DNA of 64,000 bases from Leptolyngbya sp. FACHB-60 (GTDB taxonomy: Bacteria; Cyanobacteriota; Cyanobacteriia; Phormidesmidales; Phormidesmidaceae). How positions within the stretch are numbered: the stretch's first letter is position 1; each line of letters begins with the position of its first letter. The DNA lies in assembly GCF_014695775.1 (NCBI RefSeq), contig NZ_JACJOX010000036.1, forward strand, positions 62,001 to 126,000, written 5' to 3'. The translations under genes and the position numbers were made by a program. The notes under the pieces are model-generated. The model worked only from the letters and a program-made list of their open reading frames with translations. It did no database searches and was not told the DNA's origin. This document shows, piece by piece, positions 47,137-56,687 of this stretch.

Positions 47137-47284
47137 GCCAAATCGCTCGGCCTTATAGCTAACAGGTCAGACAAACCGAGACTTTTTTGCGAGAGTTTGC
47201 GATAGTTAATGCGCATTGCCCTGGCCTCACCTGCCTAGGAGAGGTCAGCCTGTTTTAGCGCCCTTTCTCACTTCAGGAGCACCC

Positions 47285-49384
47285 ATGGCTGCATTGACAA
47301 CTGGAGATAGCGCAGCAGGGCTTCTAAGCTTTTTGCCCGACAGCCCCATTGTGGCCTTCACGGTGCTGCTGCTGGTGACGCTGATTATTCCGCCCATTTT
47401 TGAGCGGCTGCGGCTGCCGGGGCTGGTCGGGCTGTTGGCGGCAGGGGTGCTGCTGGGGCCGAGTGTGGCTGGGCTACTAGACCCAGCGGGGGAGGTAGAG
47501 ACTCTGCTGTCTGACGTAGGCAAAATCTACCTCATGTTCGTGGCTGGGCTGGAGATTGACCTCAAAAACTTTAAGCGGACCCGCAACCGCTCTCTAGGGT
47601 TTGGCTTCACCACCTTCGCCGTGCCGCTGATCGCAGGCATACTGCTGAGCCGCATCTTTGGGTTTAATTGGATTACAGCGGTGCTAGTGGGGTCACTGCT
47701 GGCCTCCCATACGCTGCTGGCCTACCCGATTGTGATGCGACTGGGCATTACTAAAGAGCCCTCCGTAGGGGCTACGGTGGGAGCAACGATTTTCACCGAC
47801 ATTGGGGCACTGCTGGTGCTAGCCATGTGCGTCGCCGCCCAGGCAGGAGAATTTTCGGCCCGCACGGTGGTAACCCAGCTGGTGATGCTGAGCCTGTTTG
47901 CCACGGCGGTGCTGGTGGGCATCGACTGGGTGGGCAAGCAGTACTTCAAGCGCAACGGCGATCGCGAGGGCAATCAGTTTTTATTTGTGTTGGCGGCGGT
48001 CTTTTTAGCCGCAGTAGGATCACAGCTGATCAACGTTGACAAAATTGTGGGGGCGTTTTTAGCAGGGCTGGCGGTCAACGACGTGGTGGGCAATGGCCCG
48101 GTCAAAGAAAAAGTAGAGTTTGTCGGCGGAGTGTTGTTCATTCCCTTTTTCTTTGTGTGCATGGGGCTGCTGCTCGACCTCGAGGTGTTTGTTGAGTCGA
48201 TGACTACTAACCTGGCCTTTACCCTGGCGCTGACCGGTACCCTCATCATCAGTAAGTTTTTAGCAGCCCTGGCCACCAAGCCCTTTTACAAGTACAGCTG
48301 GATCCAAATTTTGACCATGTGGTCGCTGTCGATGCCCCAGGTAGCGGCCACCTTAGCCGCAGCCCTGGTGGGGTTGCAGCAGGGCATCATCTCCGATTTA
48401 GAATTCAACGCCGTCATTGTGATGATGTTGATCACCTCAGTGCTGGGACCACTGCTTACCGCCCGATTTGCTGGGCGGCTGGTAGCTCCCAAACTCGCTC
48501 CCACTGAGTCAGACTCGCTTTGGTTTGACTACGGAGCGGCCCCAGAAAACCGTGAAGACTCGACCATAACCGGCCCTTTTACGGTGGTGGTGCCGATCTA
48601 TAACCCAGTCACCCAGCGCTACCTGATTGAGATGGCCGCTCTGCTGGCCAGCCACGAAGGGGGCTATGTCATACCAGTCACGGTAGCCCGGGCCCATGTG
48701 CATATGGATGACCCCAACCTGGTTACTGCTTTGGATCAATGCCGCGGACTGCTGCAAAAAGCCGAAACCCTAAGCCAAGAGTTCAAGGCGCAGGCCTACT
48801 CGGTGCTGCGCATCGACGACGACGTGTCGGAGGGCATTACCCGCACCGCCCGCGAGCAAAACGCTAGCCTCATTTTACTGGGCTGGAGCCGCCAGGGGTT
48901 TAGGGCCAAGCTATTTGGCACTCTAGTTGACGAGGTGTTTTGGTCAAGCCATTGCCCTGTGGCCGTGGCGCGGCTGCTTGCCGAGCCCATCGACATTCAC
49001 CGAGTGCTGGTGCCAATGAAGTCAATCACCCCCCAGGCGCTGCGCACAGTGCGCTTTGCCCAAATCTTTGCCGACAGCCACCAGGCTAAGGTGACGCTGC
49101 TGCACGTGTGCGATCGCCACACTCCCGCCGAGCAAGTTAAGGCCCTAGAAGCGGCCTTGACCAGAGTCATGGGCGAAGGGCCGCAAATCAGCTGGACCCT
49201 GCTTACCCTGAGCAGCGACAAACCAGCTGAGGTCATTCTCGAAGCGGCCCAAACCCATGACATGATTGTGCTGCGATCGATGCGGCGGCGCACCGCTGGC
49301 GGCCTAGCTGTGAGCAATGTCACCCATCAGGTGATCGACGAGGCCACCTGTTCCCTCGTGCTGTTTGGAGAGCCCCACACCTAG
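47285..49384 (+). CDS. CPA2 cation/proton antiporter with C-terminal UspA-like domains
   Basis: A 699-residue protein. Residues about 15-410 form the Na+/H+ exchanger domain with 11-12 helices (starting AFTVLLLVTLIIPPIFERLRLPGLVGLLAAG); the second half carries two universal stress protein-like domains (about 430-570 and 575-695, with DDDVSEGITRTAREQNASLILLGW). This fusion is typical of cyanobacterial CPA2 antiporters (NapA/NhaS type). It should exchange Na+ or K+ for H+ at the plasma or thylakoid membrane. The ATG at 47285 has AGGAG five bases upstream and is preferred over a start at 47216. Substrate unknown. Confidence 0.88.
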   Translation: MAALTTGDSAAGLLSFLPDSPIVAFTVLLLVTLIIPPIFERLRLPGLVGLLAAGVLLGPSVAGLLDPAGEVETLLSDVGKIYLMFVAGLEIDLKNFKRTRNRSLGFGFTTFAVPLIAGILLSRIFGFNWITAVLVGSLLASHTLLAYPIVMRLGITKEPSVGATVGATIFTDIGALLVLAMCVAAQAGEFSARTVVTQLVMLSLFATAVLVGIDWVGKQYFKRNGDREGNQFLFVLAAVFLAAVGSQLINVDKIVGAFLAGLAVNDVVGNGPVKEKVEFVGGVLFIPFFFVCMGLLLDLEVFVESMTTNLAFTLALTGTLIISKFLAALATKPFYKYSWIQILTMWSLSMPQVAATLAAALVGLQQGIISDLEFNAVIVMMLITSVLGPLLTARFAGRLVAPKLAPTESDSLWFDYGAAPENREDSTITGPFTVVVPIYNPVTQRYLIEMAALLASHEGGYVIPVTVARAHVHMDDPNLVTALDQCRGLLQKAETLSQEFKAQAYSVLRIDDDVSEGITRTAREQNASLILLGWSRQGFRAKLFGTLVDEVFWSSHCPVAVARLLAEPIDIHRVLVPMKSITPQALRTVRFAQIFADSHQAKVTLLHVCDRHTPAEQVKALEAALTRVMGEGPQISWTLLTLSSDKPAEVILEAAQTHDMIVLRSMRRRTAGGLAVSNVTHQVIDEATCSLVLFGEPHT

Positions 49385-49395
49385 CGCCCGAGGCA

Positions 49396-49424
49396 AAGCT
49401 CCCTGGCATGGTGCCGGGGAGCTT
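49396..49424. terminator. stem-loop between antiporter and doxX genes
   Basis: AAGCTCCC at 49396-49403 and GGGAGCTT at 49417-49424, with an inner GGC/GCC pair, form a hairpin between two convergent genes. There is no T-run after it in either direction, so it is at best a weak bidirectional terminator or mRNA end protector. Confidence 0.45.
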
Positions 49425-49444
49425 AAGGAAACCAATAAGACAGA

Positions 49445-49999
49445 TTACGAAGCCGACTTGGTGCCAGACTTAGCCTCGTCCGACCGTCGAAACACATCCT
49501 CTAAAGAAGCGCGCTTGCCATCGGTTTGGTTAGTGCGCAGTCCGTTGAGTAGGTTAGCCAGAAGCGCATCTAGCGAAAACTGTCCCCCGCCGTTGATGAC
49601 AAAGAACAGGAAGGTGGCGGCGTAAAGAGCAGACAGCTCCAGGTAAGGAATGCTGAAACCCGCTACTTTGACGTGGTGATACATCGCCACCAGCATGGTG
49701 AAAACCAGCCCCATGGCAGCAGGACGAGTGAATAGCCCTAGGGCCACCAGAGGAGCACCGATCAGCTCAGTGAAAGCTGCCATGTAGCTCAGGGTGATAG
49801 GGAAGGGCAGCCCTAGGTAGGCCACGTAGGCGTTAGCGAAGCTTTCGATGTTGGCTAGCTTGTCAAGGCCGTTATGAACCATGACAACACCAGCAACAAC
49901 TCTCAGAATTGTCCAAGAAATCTGAAAGGCGGTATTGGTGGACTGATTGGGCTGAAGCGCAAGGCTGCCCAGGGCTAGAATGCGTTGCTGAGCAATCAT
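49445..49999 (-). CDS. DoxX-family membrane protein
   Basis: A 184-residue protein with four hydrophobic helices between residues about 28 and 150 and the DoxX signature ILRVVAGVVMVHNGLDKLANI near the N terminus, followed by PLVALGLFTRPAA. The C-terminal 35 residues are charged. DoxX proteins are membrane subunits or partners in redox processes, with varied functions. ATG start. A 465-bp gap lies upstream, so it has its own promoter. Confidence 0.88.
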   Translation of the reverse strand: MIAQQRILALGSLALQPNQSTNTAFQISWTILRVVAGVVMVHNGLDKLANIESFANAYVAYLGLPFPITLSYMAAFTELIGAPLVALGLFTRPAAMGLVFTMLVAMYHHVKVAGFSIPYLELSALYAATFLFFVINGGGQFSLDALLANLLNGLRTNQTDGKRASLEDVFRRSDEAKSGTKSAS

Positions 50000-50464
50000 A
50001 ATGTTTTATAAAACTTAACATCGTTATTAATTATCCTAACGGAGTTTTAAGGGAAGTAAAGGGTTTGCTTGCTCTAATTTGCTTTTGTCACTAAAAAATG
50101 CTGCTCTAGCTCAGTGGCAGAAATTAAACCAATCGGTTGTCTGACCATTTCAGGGCGATCGCACTGAAATTAAGTCATTTAGCCCTTCCGAACCCCATGC
50201 AAGTCTTGTTGCAGGCGATCGCAGAGCCTAACCCTTCTTAAAACGAAGGCGCCCCTGCCAAGCATGGCTGTATTTCCCTTGGCGCAGGCTATGGTGTTGT
50301 GCCCCAGGTCAGACCTGGTGGATCCTTGATATCAGAGCTTTAACCTGCGGGAATTCTGAGGGTCAGTGTTAACTTTTTTATCTAGTTGTCGCTTCACCTT
50401 GTGAGAGGGCGTAACGGAACTTGATAATTAAATTTAGAAACGCAGATAAATCAAGGACACACCC
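50000..50464. other. 465-bp divergent intergenic region
   Basis: No gene. It separates doxX (minus) from the Ala/Pro/Lys-rich protein (plus). Two HIP1 octamers (near 50157 and 50217) and an AT-rich stretch just before 50465 (TTGATAATTAAATTT) are visible. A TAGCTCAGTGGCAG stretch at 50107-50120 resembles a tRNA D-arm, but no acceptor or T-arm follows. Confidence 0.5.
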
Positions 50465-50896
50465 ATGGGTTTAATTAAGTCTATTTTTGGGACGATCTTT
50501 GGGCTGCTTGGCGGCATCTTCAAAACCGTTAGCGGCATAGTAGGTCTAGGCAAAAAGTCTGAGTTTTTCATGGAACTCGATGAGTCTGACAGTAGCGCCC
50601 AACCGGCGGCCGCTCTCACTGCCCCTGCCGAGGCTAAGTCTGCTGCTCCAGCAAAAGCAGTGACCCCAGCCCCAGCAAAAGCTCCGGCCAAGGCTTCAGC
50701 AAAAGCAGCGCCTAAAGCTCCAGCTAAAGCTGCCCCAGCTCCTGCTCCTGTGGCAACGGCACCTGCTGAGCCAGTGCCTACTGCCTTTGCCTCTACTTAC
50801 CTCACCACCGTGGGTACGTCTCTACCCCGTCGTCGCCGTCCTGGTCCTAGCTTGTCTCCTTTCTTAGATATGGCTAAGCAGGTCAAGACCCGCTAG
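50465..50896 (+). CDS. amphipathic-helix and Ala/Pro/Lys-rich protein
   Basis: A 143-residue protein. Residues 1-30 are a strongly amphipathic, Gly/Ile/Phe-rich helix (MGLIKSIFGTIFGLLGGIFK) likely to lie on a membrane; residues about 31-43 are acidic (FFMELDESDS); residues about 45-105 are a low-complexity run of PAKA/APAP units similar to histone H1-like tails; the C terminus has a basic PRRRRPGPS motif. Proteins of this layout are conserved in cyanobacteria without known function. ATG start; a very strong terminator follows. Confidence 0.7.
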   Translation: MGLIKSIFGTIFGLLGGIFKTVSGIVGLGKKSEFFMELDESDSSAQPAAALTAPAEAKSAAPAKAVTPAPAKAPAKASAKAAPKAPAKAAPAPAPVATAPAEPVPTAFASTYLTTVGTSLPRRRRPGPSLSPFLDMAKQVKTR

Positions 50897-50933
50897 ACCA
50901 ACAAATCTACGCATGTGTTAAGGACGATCCAGC

Positions 50934-50987
50934 AGTTCAGGGTTGGGGGCTTATTGTTAGCTCTCAACCCTGAACTTTATTTTTTTG
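50934..50987 (+). terminator. strong rho-independent terminator
   Basis: A perfect 12-bp stem, AGTTCAGGGTTG at 50934-50945 with CAACCCTGAACT at 50965-50976, is followed by TTATTTTTTTG. The T-run overlaps the stop codon of the converging minus-strand gene at 50977. Confidence 0.88.
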
Positions 50988-52074
50988 AGTCTCTCGCTTC
51001 TCCCGCCACCACAAACCGTAGACCGCTATATAGGTGAAAGGCGGCATCCCAAGACGAGGGAAGCGATCGCCCCATCTCCACCTGGTGCTCAAAGGACGGC
51101 AGCAGTTCTATTAAATCTAGGGCGCTCTCTCCAAAGCCGCTGAAATCAGTGAGCGGAGCTGAAGCGATCCGAGCTGCAAAGTAGCTTTTCATGGCCTTCC
51201 AGGCAGTGGCAGCAATCAAGGGCGATGGCCATGCCTCCACCGGGGGCATCGGCACTGCCTCACGGAACTTATAGGTGCGATCGCACAGACGCAGCACGCA
51301 GCCGCGCCCGTGCAGGTGCCAGTCGATCACTTCGCCATAGTCTTGGGTGGCATCTTTGCGCTTGAGTTTGCCGCGCACATCTAAATCCACCACTGATTCA
51401 TAAATGGGCAGCTGCCCCACGACCCACTGGGTAATGTCACCCCAGTTGAGCTGAATGGTGCCCTGCTGACCTGCACTATTCAGGCAAACCACCGTCAATT
51501 CTGGCTCTATGGCGCGAATCGCCTGCACCCGGAAGGTGTCTACCCCCTTCACCTGATTCACCGTAGCCCAGCGGGCGGGGGTGCCCTCAGCCCGCAGCTG
51601 TTCGCAAAAATACTGAGTTTCTCCTGCTGAGCCGACCCGCAGCAGTCGCCAGTGCTTGCTGGGTAGCCGGGTTCTGGCCGTGTAAGCATCAATCTGCATA
51701 ACTCGGGCTAGGCCCTGGGCTGCCGGTTCTCGGCGATCGCCTGTCACCGGCTCTAGCACCAGCATGGCTGTCGCCGCCGCTCCTGGCTGCTGCTTAGCGG
51801 CAATCAGATCGTGCTCTCGACGCTGAGCCATCTGGTCGCGCACCCGTTGCACCCCTTCCCTCGCCTGGCTCAGCACCTTAGAGTTGGCGGTGCTTTGCAG
51901 CAGCCGGGTATAAGTAATCTGGGCCTTCTCCAGCTCGGTTTTGGCTTCCCAATATTGCCCCATGGCCAGCTTAAGCCAGGGATCTTGGGGCGTTTTTTGC
52001 TGCCACTGCTTGATCAACTGGGCTGCTTGGGTCAGCTGCTGAGCCCCAAGGGCCGCAGAAACAAGGTCGTACAT
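50977..52074 (-). CDS. hypothetical protein with N-terminal TPR-like helices
   Basis: A 365-residue protein, not assigned to a named family. Residues 1 to about 85 form TPR-like helices (LVSAALGAQQLTQAAQLIKQW, AMGQYWEAKTELEKAQITYTRLL). The middle (about 125-225) has a beta-rich pattern with WRLLRVGSAGETQYFCEQL. The C-terminal part ends in SWDAAFHLYSGLRFVV. No membrane segment or catalytic motif is seen. Starts at an ATG; its stop overlaps the terminator of the opposite gene. The neighbour at 52192, on the same strand, may be cotranscribed. Confidence 0.7.
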   Translation of the reverse strand: MYDLVSAALGAQQLTQAAQLIKQWQQKTPQDPWLKLAMGQYWEAKTELEKAQITYTRLLQSTANSKVLSQAREGVQRVRDQMAQRREHDLIAAKQQPGAAATAMLVLEPVTGDRREPAAQGLARVMQIDAYTARTRLPSKHWRLLRVGSAGETQYFCEQLRAEGTPARWATVNQVKGVDTFRVQAIRAIEPELTVVCLNSAGQQGTIQLNWGDITQWVVGQLPIYESVVDLDVRGKLKRKDATQDYGEVIDWHLHGRGCVLRLCDRTYKFREAVPMPPVEAWPSPLIAATAWKAMKSYFAARIASAPLTDFSGFGESALDLIELLPSFEHQVEMGRSLPSSWDAAFHLYSGLRFVVAGEARDSKK

Positions 52075-52191
52075 AGGTGGGCAATGAAGATCTGCAGGTA
52101 GTACGACTCTAGCATTTGCACTCAGGCTAGATTTGGGTAGGTTGTCGGCTAAACGGCGATCGCAGCTGCTAAGCCAGGCCGCAGCACCACC

Positions 52192-53487
52192 CTATCGGGC
52201 ACCAGCATGGGACAGATCGACGCTGCCGAAGTTGAGGCTCAGGGCAATGTTGATGTTTTCAAACATATTGATCAACCAGGCCACCGTTTCACTGGAGGCG
52301 GTCTCGTAGTGGTTAAACAACAGCGAAAATCGTCGCTCTAAGAAAGGCCTGACCTTTTGGCAAATCAGCAAAATTCTGAGCAGCAGCCCCGTGGTGTGCA
52401 CTGGCCCCAAGTTGTTGATCAGGTCAAGAAAGACGTAGTGTTGCCGACCAGCGCTGGGGTCAACCACCAAAAAGTTGAACAGGTTGCTACAAGTACGCAC
52501 CTTAAGGAAATCATCCATTGGGTTGCTGTCGCTGTCGGTAAAGGTAGACAGCAGGTGGTCTTGCAGCATAGCTTTGAACTGTCGCTGACTGTAGTCAGCA
52601 TTGACATCGGCAATGATGTAGTCAAACAGGTCTTCTTTGAACTGTCGAAATGAGACCCCATGGTTATGGTTGAGCAAAAACCGCTGGGCTCCGTCGCGAT
52701 AGCTTTGGCCGTGATCACGGCGGCGGGCGAAGTGCTTGAGCGACGAGACCAGCTCTTTGTCGTTTAACAAAGTTGGATTGGGTACCATTCGCAGCCGCTC
52801 GGCAAAGTCTGTCTGCCCCTGGCGATGCAGTCGCCCCCGACGAACTCGGTAGGTGACGTAGTGGCTTAGGTCAACCTCAAATTTATGCTGGGCCTCGACC
52901 TGCATGTGGCGCACGTACTGCTGATGCTGGATGTCGCTATCTTCAGTCACCAGGCAGTGCTCATAAAGATAGGGATAACGGTTGATCAGCGACCCAAGGG
53001 GAACGGCTTCGGCTTGTCGATTGCGGGGAAGGACAGAATGGCGAGATTCAATAACGCGCGCCAGCCGCTTGAGGGCGAAATACTGCTCCGTGTCTCGAAA
53101 GTCGTGAGTGACCTGGCGCAGGCGGCGAATGGGCCGCGATCGCGACAGCTCTGGTACGCGATCGGCAGGCACAGACTCTAGCAGCTCAATCAAGACAGGA
53201 ATAGCCGGTTGCAGCTGAGTATTAGTTTGCCAGCGGTTAATGAGAATGTGGCAGCAACGGTTGAGAATGAACCGAAAGTACTCTTCGATCTCTTGGGAAG
53301 ACAGCAGGCGATCGAGGGCCGCCACGACATCGCGATCGGGGTAGCCAAACCCGTCAAGGAAGAGCGCCTGAAACCGATCGATCATGGCCTCGGGAGACTC
53401 AACGCTCACGCAGGCCAGCAGATGACTGTAGAGACACTGCTCGTCAGCGGTGGTAATTCGATTGTTATGGGTCGCTTTTGTCTTCAC
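52192..53487 (-). CDS. conserved cyanobacterial hypothetical protein, 431 aa
   Basis: Not recognised by domain. A 431-residue, mainly helical, basic protein from a GTG start, with recurrent Arg/His-rich segments (RSRPIRRLRQVTHDFRDTEQYF, HYVTYRVRRGRLHRQGQ) and a hydrophobic C-terminal region (GLLLRILLICQKVRPFLERRFSLLFNHYE). There is no clear TM. The length and even codon use argue for a real gene. A 560-bp gap lies upstream. Confidence 0.7.
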   Translation of the reverse strand: MKTKATHNNRITTADEQCLYSHLLACVSVESPEAMIDRFQALFLDGFGYPDRDVVAALDRLLSSQEIEEYFRFILNRCCHILINRWQTNTQLQPAIPVLIELLESVPADRVPELSRSRPIRRLRQVTHDFRDTEQYFALKRLARVIESRHSVLPRNRQAEAVPLGSLINRYPYLYEHCLVTEDSDIQHQQYVRHMQVEAQHKFEVDLSHYVTYRVRRGRLHRQGQTDFAERLRMVPNPTLLNDKELVSSLKHFARRRDHGQSYRDGAQRFLLNHNHGVSFRQFKEDLFDYIIADVNADYSQRQFKAMLQDHLLSTFTDSDSNPMDDFLKVRTCSNLFNFLVVDPSAGRQHYVFLDLINNLGPVHTTGLLLRILLICQKVRPFLERRFSLLFNHYETASSETVAWLINMFENINIALSLNFGSVDLSHAGAR

Positions 53488-54047
53488 GGCTTTACCGCCC
53501 TTGCCCCACCAACAGATGCGCTTAGCGAACTAAGCCCATACGGACTGCGATGAGAAGAACTTTCGATGCTAAATTTACTGGCTAACGTACGAACTCAAAA
53601 GATGCACGGTTTTGATGGCAGCAACAGTCCTTAGGCTCATTAAAGACGATAGACAACCCCGGTCGCGTCAGTTTTTACACTAGGCTATCGTTTGCGTACT
53701 TTAAGATTACTGCGTGGATTTTCTAGTTCCTGGGATTATGTCGAGAGCATTAAAGAAGCTCTGGTAAAGTTCTTTACCCAATCATGAGCTGGTAGTAAAC
53801 CCTGTTGGAGCTAGGATACCCATCCCCTAGAGCTGTTCACCGCAGAGCATTGAGTTCAGGCGTTGGGCACAATCTCACCCCCTTAACCATAGGGCTTGCT
53901 AGTCTACGGCCAAGGCTGCCACACACACCGGAAAAGGTGCCTGACGGCCAGGGCCAAAATTCCTTTACAATCAGAACACTTTGCGACGGGAACGGGCCAA
54001 AACCCGGTGTACCATAGGCATCGCTACAGCTTACTACTATTGACTTT
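53488..54047. other. 560-bp divergent intergenic region before murF
   Basis: No convincing gene; a 70-codon plus-strand frame at 53805-54017 lacks a ribosome-binding site and family resemblance. A small perfect palindrome, GTAAAG-TT-CTTTAC at 53764-53777, could be a regulator site. The region must contain promoters for murF (plus) and for the gene ending at 52192 (minus). Confidence 0.45.
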
Positions 54048-55397
54048 ATGGGCTTTTCATCACTAGCTACCCTGGCTGCAGCTATGCAGGCACCCCTAGA
54101 TTATGTATCGCCTGCGCACCGAGAAAAGTCTGTATTAAATATTACTACAGACAGTCGTGACGTCCGGGGAAATGCCCTCTTCGTGGCGCTAACGGGCGAT
54201 CGCTTTGATGGGCATGGCTTTGTTGAAGCGGCGATCGCTCAAGGTGCCATAGCTGCGGTGGTTGAGCAGGATAAGCTCATCCCCCATCTGCCCTGCCTAC
54301 CGGTGGCCGATACCCTTGTGGCTTATCAGGCCCTAGGACACTGGTGGCGTACCCAACAGCAGGCCAGCATCGTAGCGATTACTGGGTCGGTGGGCAAAAC
54401 CACCACTAAGGAATTAATTGCGGCAGCCTTAGGCACCCAGGGGTCGGTACACAAAACTCAGGCCAACTACAACAACGACATTGGTGTTCCCAAGACGCTG
54501 CTTCAACTCCGGCCCGACCACGCCTTTGGGGTGATCGAAATGGGCATGCGGGGGCCAGGGGAGATTGCCCGATTAGCCCGCATCGCCGTACCCGACGTGG
54601 CAGTTATTACCAACGTGGGTACAGCCCACATTGGCCGTTTGGGATCAGAGCAGGCCATTGCTGACGCCAAGTGCGAGCTGCTGGCCGAGTCGCCCCAGAG
54701 CATTGCCGTGCTCAACCATGACAACGCTAGACTTCTAGCCACCGCCCGCACGGTGTGGGCTGGACGCACCATTACCTTTGGCCTAGAGGGTGGCGACGTC
54801 CAGGGTCAGCTGGTTGATTCTGAAACCCTGGAGGTACAAAGCGTACATCTACCGCTGCCGCTACCGGGTCGCCACAACGCCCTTAACCTGTTGGCAGCGA
54901 TCGCCGTTATGCAGGCTCTCAACCTCGACTGGCAGGTGCTCAGCCAAGGCATTGCAGTAGAGTTGCCCAGCGGTCGCGCCCGGCAAATTCTTTTACCAAA
55001 CGGCATTGTGCTGCTCGATGAAACCTACAACGCGGGGGTAGAGTCGATGACGGCGGCCCTTCAGTTGCTGGCCGAAACCCCTGGTCAACGCCGGATTGCC
55101 GTGCTGGGCACGATGAAAGAGCTAGGGGAGCGATCGGTTGACTTGCACCGCCAAGTAGGGCAGGTCGTGGGCAATCTGGGATTGGATGCCCTGCTTACCC
55201 TAGCCGACGCTGACGAATCCTTAGCTTTAGCGGAGGGGGCAGCAGGCGTTAAGACCTTGAGCTTTGCTGACCACCAGTCTCTAACCCAGCATCTGCAAGG
55301 GATGCTGCAACCGGGCGATCGCGTCTTGCTCAAGGCCTCGCGATCGGTTGCCCTCGATCGGGTAGTCGACACATTGGCGAAGGCGTTTGCTGACTAG
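54048..55397 (+). CDS. murF: UDP-N-acetylmuramoyl-tripeptide--D-alanyl-D-alanine ligase
   Basis: A 449-residue Mur ligase that adds D-Ala-D-Ala in the cytosolic steps of peptidoglycan synthesis. Landmarks: TDSRDVRGNALFVALTGDRFDGHGFV (N-terminal domain), the ATP P-loop GSVGKTTTKE with Lys117, the NYNNDIGVPKTLL motif after it, EMGMRGPGEIARLA and DETYNAGVESM. ATG start. No dcw-cluster neighbours are present, as is usual in cyanobacteria. Confidence 0.96.
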   Translation: MGFSSLATLAAAMQAPLDYVSPAHREKSVLNITTDSRDVRGNALFVALTGDRFDGHGFVEAAIAQGAIAAVVEQDKLIPHLPCLPVADTLVAYQALGHWWRTQQQASIVAITGSVGKTTTKELIAAALGTQGSVHKTQANYNNDIGVPKTLLQLRPDHAFGVIEMGMRGPGEIARLARIAVPDVAVITNVGTAHIGRLGSEQAIADAKCELLAESPQSIAVLNHDNARLLATARTVWAGRTITFGLEGGDVQGQLVDSETLEVQSVHLPLPLPGRHNALNLLAAIAVMQALNLDWQVLSQGIAVELPSGRARQILLPNGIVLLDETYNAGVESMTAALQLLAETPGQRRIAVLGTMKELGERSVDLHRQVGQVVGNLGLDALLTLADADESLALAEGAAGVKTLSFADHQSLTQHLQGMLQPGDRVLLKASRSVALDRVVDTLAKAFAD

Positions 55398-55466
55398 ATA
55401 ACACAACCTCTAAGCCCCAAACATTCAACACCTCTGCTCCTCACTTCCTCGGCACAAGGCGAGATG

Positions 55467-56687
55467 CTAGTAGTCGTACTCAGATACCGGGTTCATGGGG
55501 TCGGGAGCAAAGGCCAGCCATAGCGGAAATTGCAGCAGCGCCAAGCTGATCACCGACTCAGCTTCGTCGACCACGATAAAGGGTAGACCATTGTCACCGG
55601 TGATGCGATCGGCCCGCTGGGCCAGCGGCTCTGGGGCATCAAACAGCATCACCCCTTGCCCCGTACCAAAATCGGCGCGGGAAATACCCAAACAGTCTTG
55701 CAGACCCCGCCGCCATTCTCCCAAACGCTCGGGGCTATTAGAGAGCACCAAAGTACGCAGGCGATTGCCGTAAAGGGCATACAAAACCGACAGCGCAGAC
55801 GAAGCCACCAGCACGTTTTGCAGACGGCTGCCCATACTTTTAACCGCTCCTCGCCCGCCTTGGGCAAAGAACCAGTTAGACACCCGCTCGGCGTGGATGG
55901 GTTCAAAGGTGCGGCGCAGCTGCCAGAGAGGCCCATAGTAATCGGGGCGCATGCGGTACTGGTCGAGCAGGCTGCGAATACGCTCAGTTTGGTCTTGAAA
56001 GGCGTTAGAGGCAAAGGCTGGCTGAGCCGAAACTGGCTCGGCAGCGGCTCGGCGGGAAGAGGTGCGATTTGCGAAGCGTTCGGAACCCGACTCGAAACGA
56101 GTATCCGTTGCAGAATCACTCCTAGCTTCTACCCTCGATGCTGGGGTAGAGCGAGCTGCCGGAGTGATGTCGAGCTGCTCTGCCGCCACCGCTAAATCTT
56201 GTAGGCTACCCACCAAATAGTCCTTAAAGCCCTGTACCCGCACCGCCAAATCTTGGGATGCTCCGGCAAAGGTAGTGCGCATTTCGGCCTGAATCCGCTC
56301 CTGGCGACGTTCCAGCGTTTCAATTTCTTTTTGCAGATTGCGCTTGCGCTGCTCTAGATCTGCCGTGCCCTGCTGCACCATCCGACCAATGTCAGCCTGA
56401 ATTTTTTGAAACTGGTCTTGGGTCAAGCGGTTGTAGGTTGCTTGCAGGTCAGCAATGCTGCGCTTGAGGTCAGTCTCCTGCTGACGCAGAGCATCAATGC
56501 GATTGCTCCAGTCTGACTTGAGACCCGCTGAGTCAGCACTAACAGAGCTAGCCTCAGGGCTACCATAGCCACTGACACCATCTGGGCCCAGACTCGATTG
56601 TGATAGCTCCTCTGCGGTCATAACAGTTCCCATAGACCCCGTTGTCAGCCTATCAGATGAGGGCCTAGTTCGCCCCCTGGTGCCCAT
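55467..56687 (-). CDS. DUF3086 protein with coiled coil
   Basis: A 406-residue protein. Residues about 1-55 are Ser/Gly-rich, residues about 57-150 form a coiled coil (RIDALRQQETDLKRSIADLQ onwards), residues about 170-225 a Ser/Arg/Ala linker, and the C-terminal 170 residues a compact DUF3086 domain (YYGPLWQLRRTFEPIHAERV, LVLSNSPERLGEWRRGLQDCLG). The family is cyanobacterial and uncharacterised. Its ATG overlaps the stop of the DUF3119 gene (TAATG), so translation is coupled and the long N terminus is likely to be real. Confidence 0.85.
   Translation of the reverse strand: MGTRGRTRPSSDRLTTGSMGTVMTAEELSQSSLGPDGVSGYGSPEASSVSADSAGLKSDWSNRIDALRQQETDLKRSIADLQATYNRLTQDQFQKIQADIGRMVQQGTADLEQRKRNLQKEIETLERRQERIQAEMRTTFAGASQDLAVRVQGFKDYLVGSLQDLAVAAEQLDITPAARSTPASRVEARSDSATDTRFESGSERFANRTSSRRAAAEPVSAQPAFASNAFQDQTERIRSLLDQYRMRPDYYGPLWQLRRTFEPIHAERVSNWFFAQGGRGAVKSMGSRLQNVLVASSALSVLYALYGNRLRTLVLSNSPERLGEWRRGLQDCLGISRADFGTGQGVMLFDAPEPLAQRADRITGDNGLPFIVVDEAESVISLALLQFPLWLAFAPDPMNPVSEYDY

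Noticed and set aside
50100..50190. tRNA-like stretch (TAGCTCAGTGGCAG)
   Set aside because: Resembles a D-arm, but no matching acceptor stem, anticodon arm or TTCGA-type T-loop follows.
53805..54017. Plus-strand frame of 70 codons before murF
   Set aside because: No ribosome-binding site, no conserved pattern and unusual composition for this genome; regarded as chance.
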